NCBI GenBank assembly: GCA_947650285.1
Contig: CANTFL010000086.1
Coordinates: 868,001 to 932,000 of the forward strand
DNA length: 64,000 bases
Direction: 5' to 3'
Source: Hyaloperonospora brassicae
Lineage: Eukaryota > Oomycota > Peronosporomycetes > Peronosporales > Peronosporaceae
Shown here: piece by piece, positions 22,669 through 31,334 of the stretch
How the letters are laid out: every line of letters begins with the position of its first letter
How positions within the stretch are numbered: position 1 is the stretch's first letter
Position numbers and translations under genes: made by a program
The notes under the pieces: generated by a model
What the model was told of the DNA's origin: nothing
Databases searched by the model: none
Seen by the model: only the letters and a program-made list of their open reading frames with translations

Positions 22669-24183
22669 ATGCCCGTGTCCATTGCCTTCTACCACAGCAA
22701 CAAACGCGGCGACGCCAGCGCCGTGGGGTCGTCGTACCAGAGCGTCGCGCTGCACGAGCGCACAGCGGCCACGCCAGCGACAGCGCTCCCGTGCGAGTTC
22801 TACCGCAACATATGGGGCCCCAGCGACGAAGAGGACGCTGCGCTGCGCCGCCGCGCTCGGTCCAGCAAGAGCATCCGCTCGTCCGCGTCGACGTCGTCGC
22901 GCCAGTACAAGAAGCGCGTGGCGACCGGTCCGCTCGTCGACATTGCGCAGGTGGCGCACGTGGTCACGACTGTGTCGGACTTTCGCGCCGAGTACGAACG
23001 CGACGACGAGGCAGCGACGCAGCGCGTGAACCTCTGGGACGACGGCAGTCTCGCGGCCGTTGACGCAGTTCAGCACAGTAAGAGCGCGTGTGACCCTGCG
23101 AGCGACAGTCCCGAGTCGCACGGCAGTCGCGCCAATCGGATCACGGAGGTCAGTTGCGAAGACAGCGACGACGAGCTCAGTGGCTTGGGGTCGTCGGTTT
23201 TGAACCGCCATTGGCCAGGACAGCTCAAGCGCGTGAACACGCCCGAGGTCGTGCGGCCCAGCACGGGGAAGCACGTGGCGAGCGGGCGACACGGCAGCAA
23301 CAAGAAGGAGCGCTCGCTGGGCAGCGCGCCGGTCCCGCCGCCGTCGTCTCACAATGGCAGCGTCATCTTTAGCGACGTGTTCTCGGAGCAGCGCGAGTGG
23401 ACGTGGAGCGCCAAGTTTCTCCTGGGCATCCACGAACCCATTCGACACGCGCTGTTTGTGATGGACCGCTTCTTGGAGCAGTCGCAGAGTCAGGCGAAAC
23501 CCGACGCGGCCGAGACGTTGGCTCTGGAGACGCACGTGGCCGAGTTCTTTGGGTGGTTCAAGACGTACTTTGTCGAGTACCTCCAGTGCCAGCACGACGT
23601 CAAGGTGACTGTGCTGCTGCCGCTGCTCAACTTGCCCGTGTCGACGAAGCAGCAGATCGTGGATGTGTACCAGGACATTTCGCAGCTGCTGGCGCAGATC
23701 CAGCAGCTCGAACGCGCGCTGTGCGTCAGTGGAGCATGCAGTGCGTCGTCGTGGCTCTTGCGGCTGCAGGTGCTGCAGACGGAGATTCGACAGCTGAACC
23801 GCACGCTGCATACGACGTTGAACATGGAGGAGACGACGTTGCACGCTGCAATGGGCGCAGCGTTCACTGAGGGCGCGTTCCAGAGCCACATTATGCCGCG
23901 TATCTTTCGCGCGATTCGCGCCAAGCGTGTTGTCGTGCCGTGGATTGTCGAGCGCAGCAAGATCTGGGGAGGAGAGACGGAGCAGCACAGCATCAAGGGC
24001 ATGCTGCCGTTCTCGGCAAAGTTCATGTACCGCAAGATCTGGCGGCCGTACTTTATGAGCAACGTCGCGGTGGCCATGAAGAACCTCAACGAGTTTGTCA
24101 GCTCGGCGGGCCCGAACAGCAGTGTCAGCAGCTCCTCGACGTATTGCAGCGAACGCCATGGCGAGATGTGCTCGATCATGTGA
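22669..24183 (+). CDS. Hemerythrin-like (HHE) protein with C-terminal CaaX box
   Basis: Start taken at the first ATG in frame (22669), giving 504 aa; the open frame to 22561 has only a TTG. Residues 1-240 are Ser/Arg-rich and probably disordered. Residues about 243-400 form a four-helix bundle pattern like hemerythrin/HHE domains: H255 and H260 in helix 1, H289 with E292 in helix 2, H309-D310, and H381 with E387/E388 near the end of the bundle. These could bind a di-iron or other metal centre. The last four residues are C501-S-I-M, a CaaX motif whose terminal Met favours farnesylation, so membrane attachment is inferred. It is convergent with the PGP phosphatase gene downstream. Confidence 0.65.
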   Translation: MPVSIAFYHSNKRGDASAVGSSYQSVALHERTAATPATALPCEFYRNIWGPSDEEDAALRRRARSSKSIRSSASTSSRQYKKRVATGPLVDIAQVAHVVTTVSDFRAEYERDDEAATQRVNLWDDGSLAAVDAVQHSKSACDPASDSPESHGSRANRITEVSCEDSDDELSGLGSSVLNRHWPGQLKRVNTPEVVRPSTGKHVASGRHGSNKKERSLGSAPVPPPSSHNGSVIFSDVFSEQREWTWSAKFLLGIHEPIRHALFVMDRFLEQSQSQAKPDAAETLALETHVAEFFGWFKTYFVEYLQCQHDVKVTVLLPLLNLPVSTKQQIVDVYQDISQLLAQIQQLERALCVSGACSASSWLLRLQVLQTEIRQLNRTLHTTLNMEETTLHAAMGAAFTEGAFQSHIMPRIFRAIRAKRVVVPWIVERSKIWGGETEQHSIKGMLPFSAKFMYRKIWRPYFMSNVAVAMKNLNEFVSSAGPNSSVSSSSTYCSERHGEMCSIM

Positions 24184-24496
24184 AGGCACGTCACGCGAGG
24201 AGAGAGGGTATCGAACAGAGTCTTTCGTCCCATGTGACAGAAAGCAAAGAGCGTCGCAGCTATTTATGAGAAGTACGACGGGCAACATGAACATGCCCGG
24301 ACGTGTGGCCTCGTGGTGTGCCTCGAGCCAGCAGGACGAAAGTCAGTCCATCGTATCTTGATTCAAGATCGTCTGCAAGTAGGCTAAATGGGGCACAGAG
24401 GCCGTCGAACGTGACGCCGAAGTAAGTACCACCACACAAAATAAACTCACCATTCGTAAGACGAAAGCAGTGATCATTCCACCATATTTCTTGTGT

Positions 24497-25298
24497 CTAA
24501 TAACTCCACAGCGGATGTGTGGGCGGCTCCACTCCAGCACGCAATAGCCATCGCACAGCTACTTTCTCGATGCGCTGCAGCTGCCGGTTGACAACACTCT
24601 CACTCTCAGGTGCAAATTGCTCTGTCCGAATCGTCAAAAGTCCTGTACAACGTTCACCCAGAACGAGGTCAAAAAGCTGTCATACATAACATCTTTCCGC
24701 CAAAGTCGATCTTACCATTGAGGTTGCCAAACAGCACGTCCGTCGAGTACCGATCGCCAATCATCACCAGTGTCGCGGGATCGACGTCGCCAAAGTGCTT
24801 TTTCACAAACGCAATGCCTCCAGGTTTCTACATTATAGCAAAACAAGCGATTGTCAGTGGTCCGTCGTCCTCGACCTGCATTTGTCACTGCACTTGATCC
24901 TCGTTACAAACTTTTTCGTCATGACGGAGCACAGCAACATGCAGTCTCGCTTCAATGTCCTTGGCTTCTGCTCCGTCCGGATCGTCTACAGACCCGGCCG
25001 AGTTGGAGAAAATGACAACACGCGCATCGCCAAACACGCGGCGGCATTCAGCGAGAGAGGACGCGAGATGCCGAGCGACTTCCGCTTGGTGTGGCGCCGT
25101 CAGCGTATTGTCCTTATCAAAGATCACGCCGCGAAACCCTCGATCTCGCAGCGTCTGAAAAGGCACTTGCGTCACATCTAACGCAACAAAAACAAACGAA
25201 TCAGCATCGGCAGAAACCAGAGCGAAAACGTCACCGCTTCGAACTTCTTCATCCGCACAGCAACACAATATATACCCACATAGCGGGCAACAAACCAC
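24497..25298 (-). CDS. GEP4-type mitochondrial phosphatidylglycerophosphatase (HAD family)
   Basis: Minus-strand exons: 24912 up to about 25298 (5' part unresolved), 24716-24827 and 24497-24642. Introns are 24828-24911 (84 bp, phase 0) and 24643-24715 (73 bp, phase 1), both GT-AG. Motifs in order: GFRGVIFDKDNTLTAP with the nucleophile motif DKDNT at 25104-25118; VIFSNSAGS (HAD motif II); RHDEKKPGG formed across intron 1 (motif III Lys); MIGDRYSTDVLFGNLNG (motif IV) in exon 2; and a C-terminus ending HPLWSY. This is the PGP phosphatase/YqeG-GEP4 layout, removing phosphate from PGP in cardiolipin synthesis at the mitochondrial matrix face. No ATG starts the long first frame, so an N-terminal exon (acceptor GTTGCGTTAG near 25180) is probably still missing. 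Confidence 0.8.
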
Positions 25299-25931
25299 GT
25301 ATCAAGTCACCGACTACTCGATACGTGGCCACTGTTACACGAGATCGCAACGTTTGGCGCTTGCAAAGACTGTCAGCAGAAGACAAAGCGGCAGAAAACA
25401 GAAAACGGACCGTGGACCGAAACGTGCGGCAGCAGCAGGTGCGGGCACCGCGTCAACACGCGGCAGAACTCAGTGACGCCACTGAGATTGAGTCCTTTCA
25501 TGTGTGGTCGCCCGCGAGCCGTCGCGTCGCGTCCCGTCTTTCTACACTTTGTGTCGGGACGAGAGTCGAAACGCGGTCGCGAGGGAGCGCCTTTTCCACC
25601 AATCAGCAGCCGCACAGTCGTGTCAACAGCCACTGCCGCGCGCAGAAACACTCGCTCTCCGTCGCCCTCAAGACGTCGGAGCAGTATCGTGTCCTCTCGG
25701 GCCCGACACCGCCTCGTCACAGTCGCCACCCGCTCACGTGTGTCGGTCTGTTTGTGTGCGTTCGTATCTCTCTGTCTGTCCGTCTGTCTGTCGTTCTCCT
25801 GGCGCTGTGCGTGTGTGTGTGTATTGCGCGTCTTCTCCTATTGCTGTTGGCAGTGGCAATTCAAAGTCTTTTTCGTGCGGTGGGGTTCACGTGCACTTAC
25901 GTTTGCTCTGCACAGGCGCTCCCGCGACTGA
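25299..25931. promoter_or_regulatory. Shared intergenic region between divergent GEP4-like and CHD1-C-like genes
   Basis: Roughly 630 bp between the minus-strand phosphatase and the plus-strand gene at 25932. It holds CTGTCTGTC repeats (about 25770-25795) and a TGTGTGTG run (about 25808-25822). It must contain both promoters and probably the first exon of the phosphatase; no specific element was identified. Confidence 0.45.
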
Positions 25932-28409
25932 ATGGCCGATACTCTGCAGGACGCGAACGCCCGCGGCGACGTCGAGGAGAAGGACGCGCACTCGAGCGCC
26001 GGCGACGACTCGTCGTCTTCCAGCTCTGGCTCGTCGTCGTCGTCGTCGTCATCTGATTCGGAGTCGGACGACGACGCCGGGACGGACAATGTCAATGGCG
26101 ACGCAAGTGGAGTCAAAGACGGCGCTCAGGTCGGCGGAATGGGCTGTCGTAGTGGCGGTGGCTCGACGAACGCCAGTAATGCTCTGGGCCCGTCGTTGTC
26201 TGCCCCTCGTCCGCATGGCATGGCGGCCAGTGCGAAAACGATGAACGTGAATTCCACGCGGGCAGCGGCGAGGTTCAAAGCGTCCGAAACTGAGTCGATG
26301 ATGCCGCTAGGGACGCGCAAGCGCGATCGACGAACGATTGAGGAGATCCAGAGAGATCTACGGGACAAGAGGAAGAAACCGGTAGGGACGTTGAGTGCGA
26401 GGTCGAGTCCGCCACCACCGAGAGGATCGCCAATGCGATCTCCGGAAGCGGAAGCGGCCGTCGATAGTGGAGCGCCAATGGCTGTGGGTGGACCCCTCAG
26501 CCAGTTTGGGACGGCGGGCCGGCTGCCGATTAAGAGAAAACCAGTGTCGGCCCACGATCGATTAGCGATGAAATTGAATGGACGCAAAAGAACGGGTGCC
26601 AAGAAACCAGCCAAGCTGGCTGCTTCAAGCGGAACGGTGCCGCCGGTACTAGTCATGACGAGCAAACCGATGATCAAACCGATGGCGGCGACGACAGCGG
26701 CAGTGACTACCGAAAACAGCAGCAGCAGTGAGCACGGAGGTGACACCGGTGGGGATGGATACAGCAGCAGCGTCAGCAGGTCACCGCAGGCAGCGGTGAG
26801 TGGCAAGGTAGTGCGTGCAGTGCTGCGTGCGATGCTTCGCTACGGAGACCTGACGGACGTGGGCCTCTATCCAACAGCTGCCAATTTCGCTGACGAGTAC
26901 AAAATGCCGAGCTTCGTTGATCGGGCGAGTTTGCAGACAGTTACGAGCGTTTCAACCGATCGACTGCACGCGCTTGCACATGAAGTTGCTCACAAAGCTA
27001 AGCAAGCAGTTGAAGCGCGACCACCGCACGACAACATCAAGATTGCTGAAGTCGAAGCGAGATCCACTCACATTATCGAGCGTCTTTACGAGAATTTGAA
27101 ACTTCGTATCGCTGTTCAGCGTGCCTTGCGGGCCGCTGGATGTGCGTCGGGCAACGCACAAGCGAATGCTAAAGGCGCGTACGTGTTGGTGGCCAAACAA
27201 AGCGATCTATCGGTTCTGGGCGCGAACATACGTGACTTGCTCAACTGGACCTGGGCTGAAAAAGAGTACGACTGGTCGCAGCGCAAGGACGCAGCGCTGC
27301 TACTTGGTGTCTACGTGCATGGATTCGGAGGCTGGGAGGACATTTTGAACGACGACTTGCTCCACTTTCATGGTCAACGAGCTCTGAAAGGTGAGCGGTT
27401 GAAGAAGCGTGCTGAGAACTTACTGAAGCGATTGCCACCGCCAGACCTTGACGCTGGTGATCCACGCATTGTGCAGCTCGCTAGCTCACTCGGTCCCGGA
27501 GGCTCGAACTCGAGCCAGTCATTAGGTGCACAATTTAGCGCGATTATACAGAGTGGGTCTATCGCTGGGGTCACAGCATCGGCCCCTGCTGTGTCGACTT
27601 CCGGATGTGGTCGAATGGCCCGTGCAGCAGAACGATTTGCGACACGGCAACAGAACGGCGAAAAAGCTGCGAGTCGACGTCCGGTTGGATCCAGCAATGG
27701 TTCGGGAATGTCAAACGGTCAGGGGCTGGACAGCAGGCGGCAGCACAAGACAGTGATCCCAAAATCAACAGCTCAATCTAACGAGGTCGATTGCGAACCC
27801 GAAGATGGCGAAGTTGGTGGTGCAGCACCAGCGTACTCGACGTCGCCGCGACACAAAAGGCGGTCATCATCTGTTGACATTCAAAGTCAGACCTCATCCC
27901 GCAAGAGGCACCGAAACGATAGTACTGAGAGCTCGAGCAAGAATGAAAAACCGAAAAAAGAGCATCGACGGCGTGACCGTCACAAGCCGAAAACTGACTC
28001 GCTGTCTACCGCAGAGGTATCGCGCGCGGCTTTGACAGGAGCCCCGTTGCCGCTGCTCTCCGTCGATGCGTGTTATAAGAAGTGGAAACCGAACAAGAAG
28101 TTGCAGGATATTCGACTGGTGCTGAAAAAGATGCGGATAATGGCCGAGTGGTCACGCAACCAGAATGACGAGATCGTCGTCGAGAAGGTTTTCAAGTATG
28201 TGAGCACGATCGGGGAAGCGATCGATCGAGTTGTAACGCAGCATCAAGACAAGGCCGAATTGGAATTGCCGTCGCGCGAGGTCGATGAACTCTGCACGTC
28301 CTTGTGGACGTATGCCGCGGGATTCACGCCGTTCACGCCACTGGGGTTTGAGCGTCTGTACGACGATATGTGCGCGGATGCAGATGCTCTCGTTGCAGCC
28401 AAGTCATGA
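25932..28409 (+). CDS. Stand-alone CHD1-type SANT/SLIDE and CHCT (DUF4208) protein
   Basis: 825 aa, ATG start, single exon. The N-terminus is acidic Ser/Asp-rich (residues 20-60), then basic and disordered. Residues about 305-510 resemble the DNA-binding region of CHD1: a GDLTDVGLYP segment, then WTWAEKEYDWSQRKDAALLLGVYVHGFGGW-type SANT sequence starting near 438, followed by a RAENLLKRLP helix. A Ser/Lys-rich linker (KRRSS, RKRHRND) leads to a CHCT/DUF4208 domain at about 711-815 (KWKPNKKLQDIRLVL, FTPFTPLGFERLY). There is no chromodomain or ATPase. In CHD1 these modules follow the motor in one chain and bind linker DNA. I infer a partner or orphan DNA-binding subunit for a remodeller. Confidence 0.7.
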   Translation: MADTLQDANARGDVEEKDAHSSAGDDSSSSSSGSSSSSSSSDSESDDDAGTDNVNGDASGVKDGAQVGGMGCRSGGGSTNASNALGPSLSAPRPHGMAASAKTMNVNSTRAAARFKASETESMMPLGTRKRDRRTIEEIQRDLRDKRKKPVGTLSARSSPPPPRGSPMRSPEAEAAVDSGAPMAVGGPLSQFGTAGRLPIKRKPVSAHDRLAMKLNGRKRTGAKKPAKLAASSGTVPPVLVMTSKPMIKPMAATTAAVTTENSSSSEHGGDTGGDGYSSSVSRSPQAAVSGKVVRAVLRAMLRYGDLTDVGLYPTAANFADEYKMPSFVDRASLQTVTSVSTDRLHALAHEVAHKAKQAVEARPPHDNIKIAEVEARSTHIIERLYENLKLRIAVQRALRAAGCASGNAQANAKGAYVLVAKQSDLSVLGANIRDLLNWTWAEKEYDWSQRKDAALLLGVYVHGFGGWEDILNDDLLHFHGQRALKGERLKKRAENLLKRLPPPDLDAGDPRIVQLASSLGPGGSNSSQSLGAQFSAIIQSGSIAGVTASAPAVSTSGCGRMARAAERFATRQQNGEKAASRRPVGSSNGSGMSNGQGLDSRRQHKTVIPKSTAQSNEVDCEPEDGEVGGAAPAYSTSPRHKRRSSSVDIQSQTSSRKRHRNDSTESSSKNEKPKKEHRRRDRHKPKTDSLSTAEVSRAALTGAPLPLLSVDACYKKWKPNKKLQDIRLVLKKMRIMAEWSRNQNDEIVVEKVFKYVSTIGEAIDRVVTQHQDKAELELPSREVDELCTSLWTYAAGFTPFTPLGFERLYDDMCADADALVAAKS

Positions 28410-29044
28410 CGTCCGCACAAGTGTTGCGTGCGATGTTGTGAGGCGAGTGCGTGTACAGCAGAGAATAGTTTGGGCGAAGGTAAAGTTTATCAACAAAAAG
28501 TGACCGCATCCAGGTTGTGGACGGCAGTTTGTAGCAGTACCCCCGTGGCTTGCGAATGCCAACTTGACGTGTCGGGTAGAACGGTCTTCAACGAATTGCC
28601 AGTCGCATTAGACCGTTTCAGGGGTTTGCTTGCCAGGTGTTTCGTGCTGGAAGGAGTGTTGTGGTAAGCGGCGCATGTGCTGTCGGTGATGTTGCAGAGG
28701 CAGCAACGCTGGCACTGGTCGAACAGTTTACGCCACTTTGACGGATCAACGCAAGGTTTGCTGGCAGAACCCTCGAGGCGGAGCTTCGTGCTGTGTGTTT
28801 CGATCGACATGCACGAGCGCGAGGGCTTTGCAAAACAGAGCATCTCGACCTTACAGCTTCGTAGTTTGGTCATGAACACCAACGACCGAACTGCCTTGTC
28901 GCTCGTCGCGAAGCATCTGCAGTGCCGTTCGTACACTATGCATGCCTTTTGCAGAGACCAACGTGAAACATGAGCACTAGCGTCGACAACGCGTTGCTGG
29001 CCGGCTGAGAAAAGCTTCGATCGATGAGAAGCTCTGGACACCTC
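28410..29044. other. Intergenic region between convergent genes
   Basis: A minus-strand frame (28490-29041, 183 aa) is open but shows no recognised domain and sits in the 3' flanks of two convergent genes. I do not call it a gene. Confidence 0.4.
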
Positions 29045-29993
29045 CTACGTACGCTTACCCACCCCCAGCCTCGTCAACAAGTCTCTATCTTGGAACGCCT
29101 CAGGGTGGATAAAGTAATGGCGACCGCGGGCCTGGAACGACACCATGGGGTGCATCGCCTGGGTCGGCGGAGACACTTCCGACAGTCGGAACGAGTGCTG
29201 CGTCAGCTGAGCAAACAGCGTCACGGTCTCGACCGTTACGACTGGATCATCTGAAGCGTCGCCGTCCATCGTCGAGCCTGCTGCAGTGTCCGCCACGGGC
29301 CTAGCAAGCCACATTTTCATCACGTACGGCTTGAACAGGTAGTGAAACATCGACGTCGTGCCCAGCCCAAACATCATAATAGTCCCACACATGGCCCACT
29401 TTCCACCCGCCCAAACAAACAAACAAACAAACAAACAAACAAACAAACAAACAAACACACACACAGACACACACAGACACACACACAGACACACACACAG
29501 ACGCACACACAGATCAGTTTCACGGCAACTCTCTCCACACCTTAACCACTTCTGATTGGCTCACCTTGCCGATCGTGGATGCGTCCTGGTCGCTCACGAG
29601 GCACAGCACGGGCATACCAATGGACGTGAGTGTGCAGCTCGTGACGGACACTGCCTTCATGAGGCGGACGGCTCGCGCCATTGGCGCCTGGTACACCTGT
29701 TCTGTCACCAGCTGCGTCTCTGGTTGCAGTTGCTGCTCCGCTGTGTCCCTTTGGGCCTTTCGAGCGTCGTCCGGATGCGGCGACGCGGTGCTCAAGCAGG
29801 ACACGCCGAAAGGCGCGTGAAGTCCCGAGCCGCAACGGCTGCAGCCGTCGAGTGCGAGACGCTGAGATGCCGCCACATAAACAGAGCGACTGCTGGTGGT
29901 GCTTGAGGACGCACAGAGTGCGCGGAGGGACGACGGAAGTGGCTGCGGGCGACGCGTAATGCAGCGCAGCGGTAGTCGGGGGAAGGCCATCAT
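29045..29993 (-). CDS. TMEM70-like mitochondrial membrane protein
   Basis: Minus-strand exons 29565-29993 and 29045-29398, intron 29399-29564 (166 bp, GTGAGC...AAAG, phase 0); 260 aa. The N-terminus is Arg/Ser-rich with few acids, as in mitochondrial presequences. Around residues 105-150 comes VYQAPMARAVRLMKAVSVTS and a hydrophobic segment. After the intron follows WAMCGTIMMFGLGTTSMFHY and LFKPYVMKMW, giving the two-TM hairpin and GTT..H...KPYV signature of the TMEM70/TMEM186 family. Family members sit in the inner membrane and help assemble ATP synthase or complex I. The C-terminus has FQARGRHYFIHPEAF. The intron carries TTTG and TG microsatellites. The gene is convergent with the CHD1-C-like gene. 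Confidence 0.75.
29399..29564 (-). other. Intron with AAAC/ACAC microsatellite
   Basis: On the plus strand the intron contains about eleven CAAA units (29412-29455) followed by ACAC/AGAC repeats to about 29512. Such tracts are prone to length change but are spliced out. Confidence 0.7.
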
Positions 29994-31334
29994 CGCGTGT
30001 AGCTGCTGAGCTGCAAGCGAGTGGTTGTCACAGGCAGGCGATGGATCGTACTTAGTGGACGACGCTTAAGTACGGTATGTACCCACTGACTGACTTACAG
30101 ACAGTCAGACTGACGGACGGCGGGATTGACCGACCCCTTGATGTTACAAACGACACTGGGAACGGCCAGCGGGCTGTTCCCGCGACGTACAGTATATATT
30201 CACTCGACGCTTGAGTCACACATGGGAAAGGGTCTTGTGTCCGGCAACCGATCGACCAGCGCGCGCTGGGCTGTCTGTGTTGCCGCGTCATGTGCAACGC
30301 GCGTGGCAGGGTCTTCTTTCGTTGCGAAAAACGGGACGTGTTTGCTTCAGCTTGTTGGATTGTTTCGCGCACCTGGCGCTGTGCACTTGCACGTTGAAGC
30401 TCAGCGAAAGTGGGGTTCGAAAGTCCCTGTCTATGCATCCGTCTTGTTCCATGCTGTTTTCCCAGAAGGCACAATGCGCATTGTGTACTGTCTCTGCCGC
30501 GACCTTCAACAACCCGCGGCGCGTTTCTTCGCGAGTCAACTCCCGTCCATACGGTACACCACCGCGTTTCCGCACGACCAGTTTCGACGGAAAAAGCGTT
30601 TCCGATCACGCCGACAAAAAACCGTTGACGGCATCGTGTGGACTCTCCCTGTGTATCCCTATCCGAATGTATCGATGTGTATCTGTCTATGTATCGATGT
30701 CTATCTGTCTATGTATCTATCTGTCTATGTGTATCTGTGAATGGCGGACGATGGAAAAAGAACCGCCGCGCGCATCTACCCACGACTTGACGCCATCGAA
30801 GCGACCCCAGAAGACCCCATCCCCGTGACTGTCCTAATTCCTTTCGCGCCGATCGATCGATCGATCGATTACGGTAGTGCTAATCACCCGAGCGAGCGGT
30901 CGACCGATTGAACGGACGACGTGTCCCCACTCGCTTCTACGTGCCCCACTTGGCCCCTCAGCCGTCGCTGCAATTCCCACCTGCACGCGACGGCATCTGA
31001 GCTCCGCGCGCAAACCGCAAGAGCCTGTCACCATCATCCTCATCATCAACGCCATCGTCATCGCCGTCTCGGGTCTTCGTTGCCGGCCCCACGCACAGCG
31101 ATTTTGGCCAATAAGTGCCACTACGCGCCAAGTCAGGCACCGGACCTTGCGCCCAGCTCGTGTCCCTACGCTCGCTCGGCTGTCGGCCCCACCACAACGT
31201 GAGAGAGTGACACCGCTGCGCGCTGCTGAATTCGGCCGACGTCTTGCGGCTTCCGTCGCTCTTTTTCGCGCAAGAACAGGACCGTCGACGCGTCGGTTGC
31301 GGTTGCTCTTCGCGGCCGCAGATTTCGTCTCGTC
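29994..31334. other. Intergenic region between divergent genes, with microsatellites
   Basis: Overlapping frames of about 200 aa occur on both strands (30052-30830) without recognisable domains and with microsatellite-encoded tails, so I call no gene. Repeats: CTATCTGT/CTATGTAT units at about 30670-30740 and GATC repeats at 30847-30869. The final part is the upstream region of the zinc-knuckle gene. Confidence 0.45.

Noticed and set aside
22465..24294. 609-aa minus-strand ORF opposite the hemerythrin-like gene
   Set aside because: Arg/His/Leu-rich composition is the usual antisense shadow of a GC-rich gene; the plus strand has the HHE pattern and CaaX end.
25091..26244. Two plus-strand ORFs (321 and 246 aa) before and over the start of the CHD1-C-like gene
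   Set aside because: They run through the phosphatase gene, microsatellites and promoter and overlap the real CDS in other frames.
28490..29041. 183-aa minus-strand ORF between convergent genes
   Set aside because: No recognisable domain and a location in 3' flanks; could be a downstream exon of nothing visible. Left uncalled.
29412..29512. CRISPR-like short repeat array
   Set aside because: Simple 4-bp and 2-bp microsatellites without spacers in a eukaryotic intron.
30052..30828. Overlapping ORFs of about 185-205 aa on both strands
   Set aside because: Three mutually overlapping frames without domains, the plus ones ending in microsatellite-encoded peptides; not enough to call a gene.
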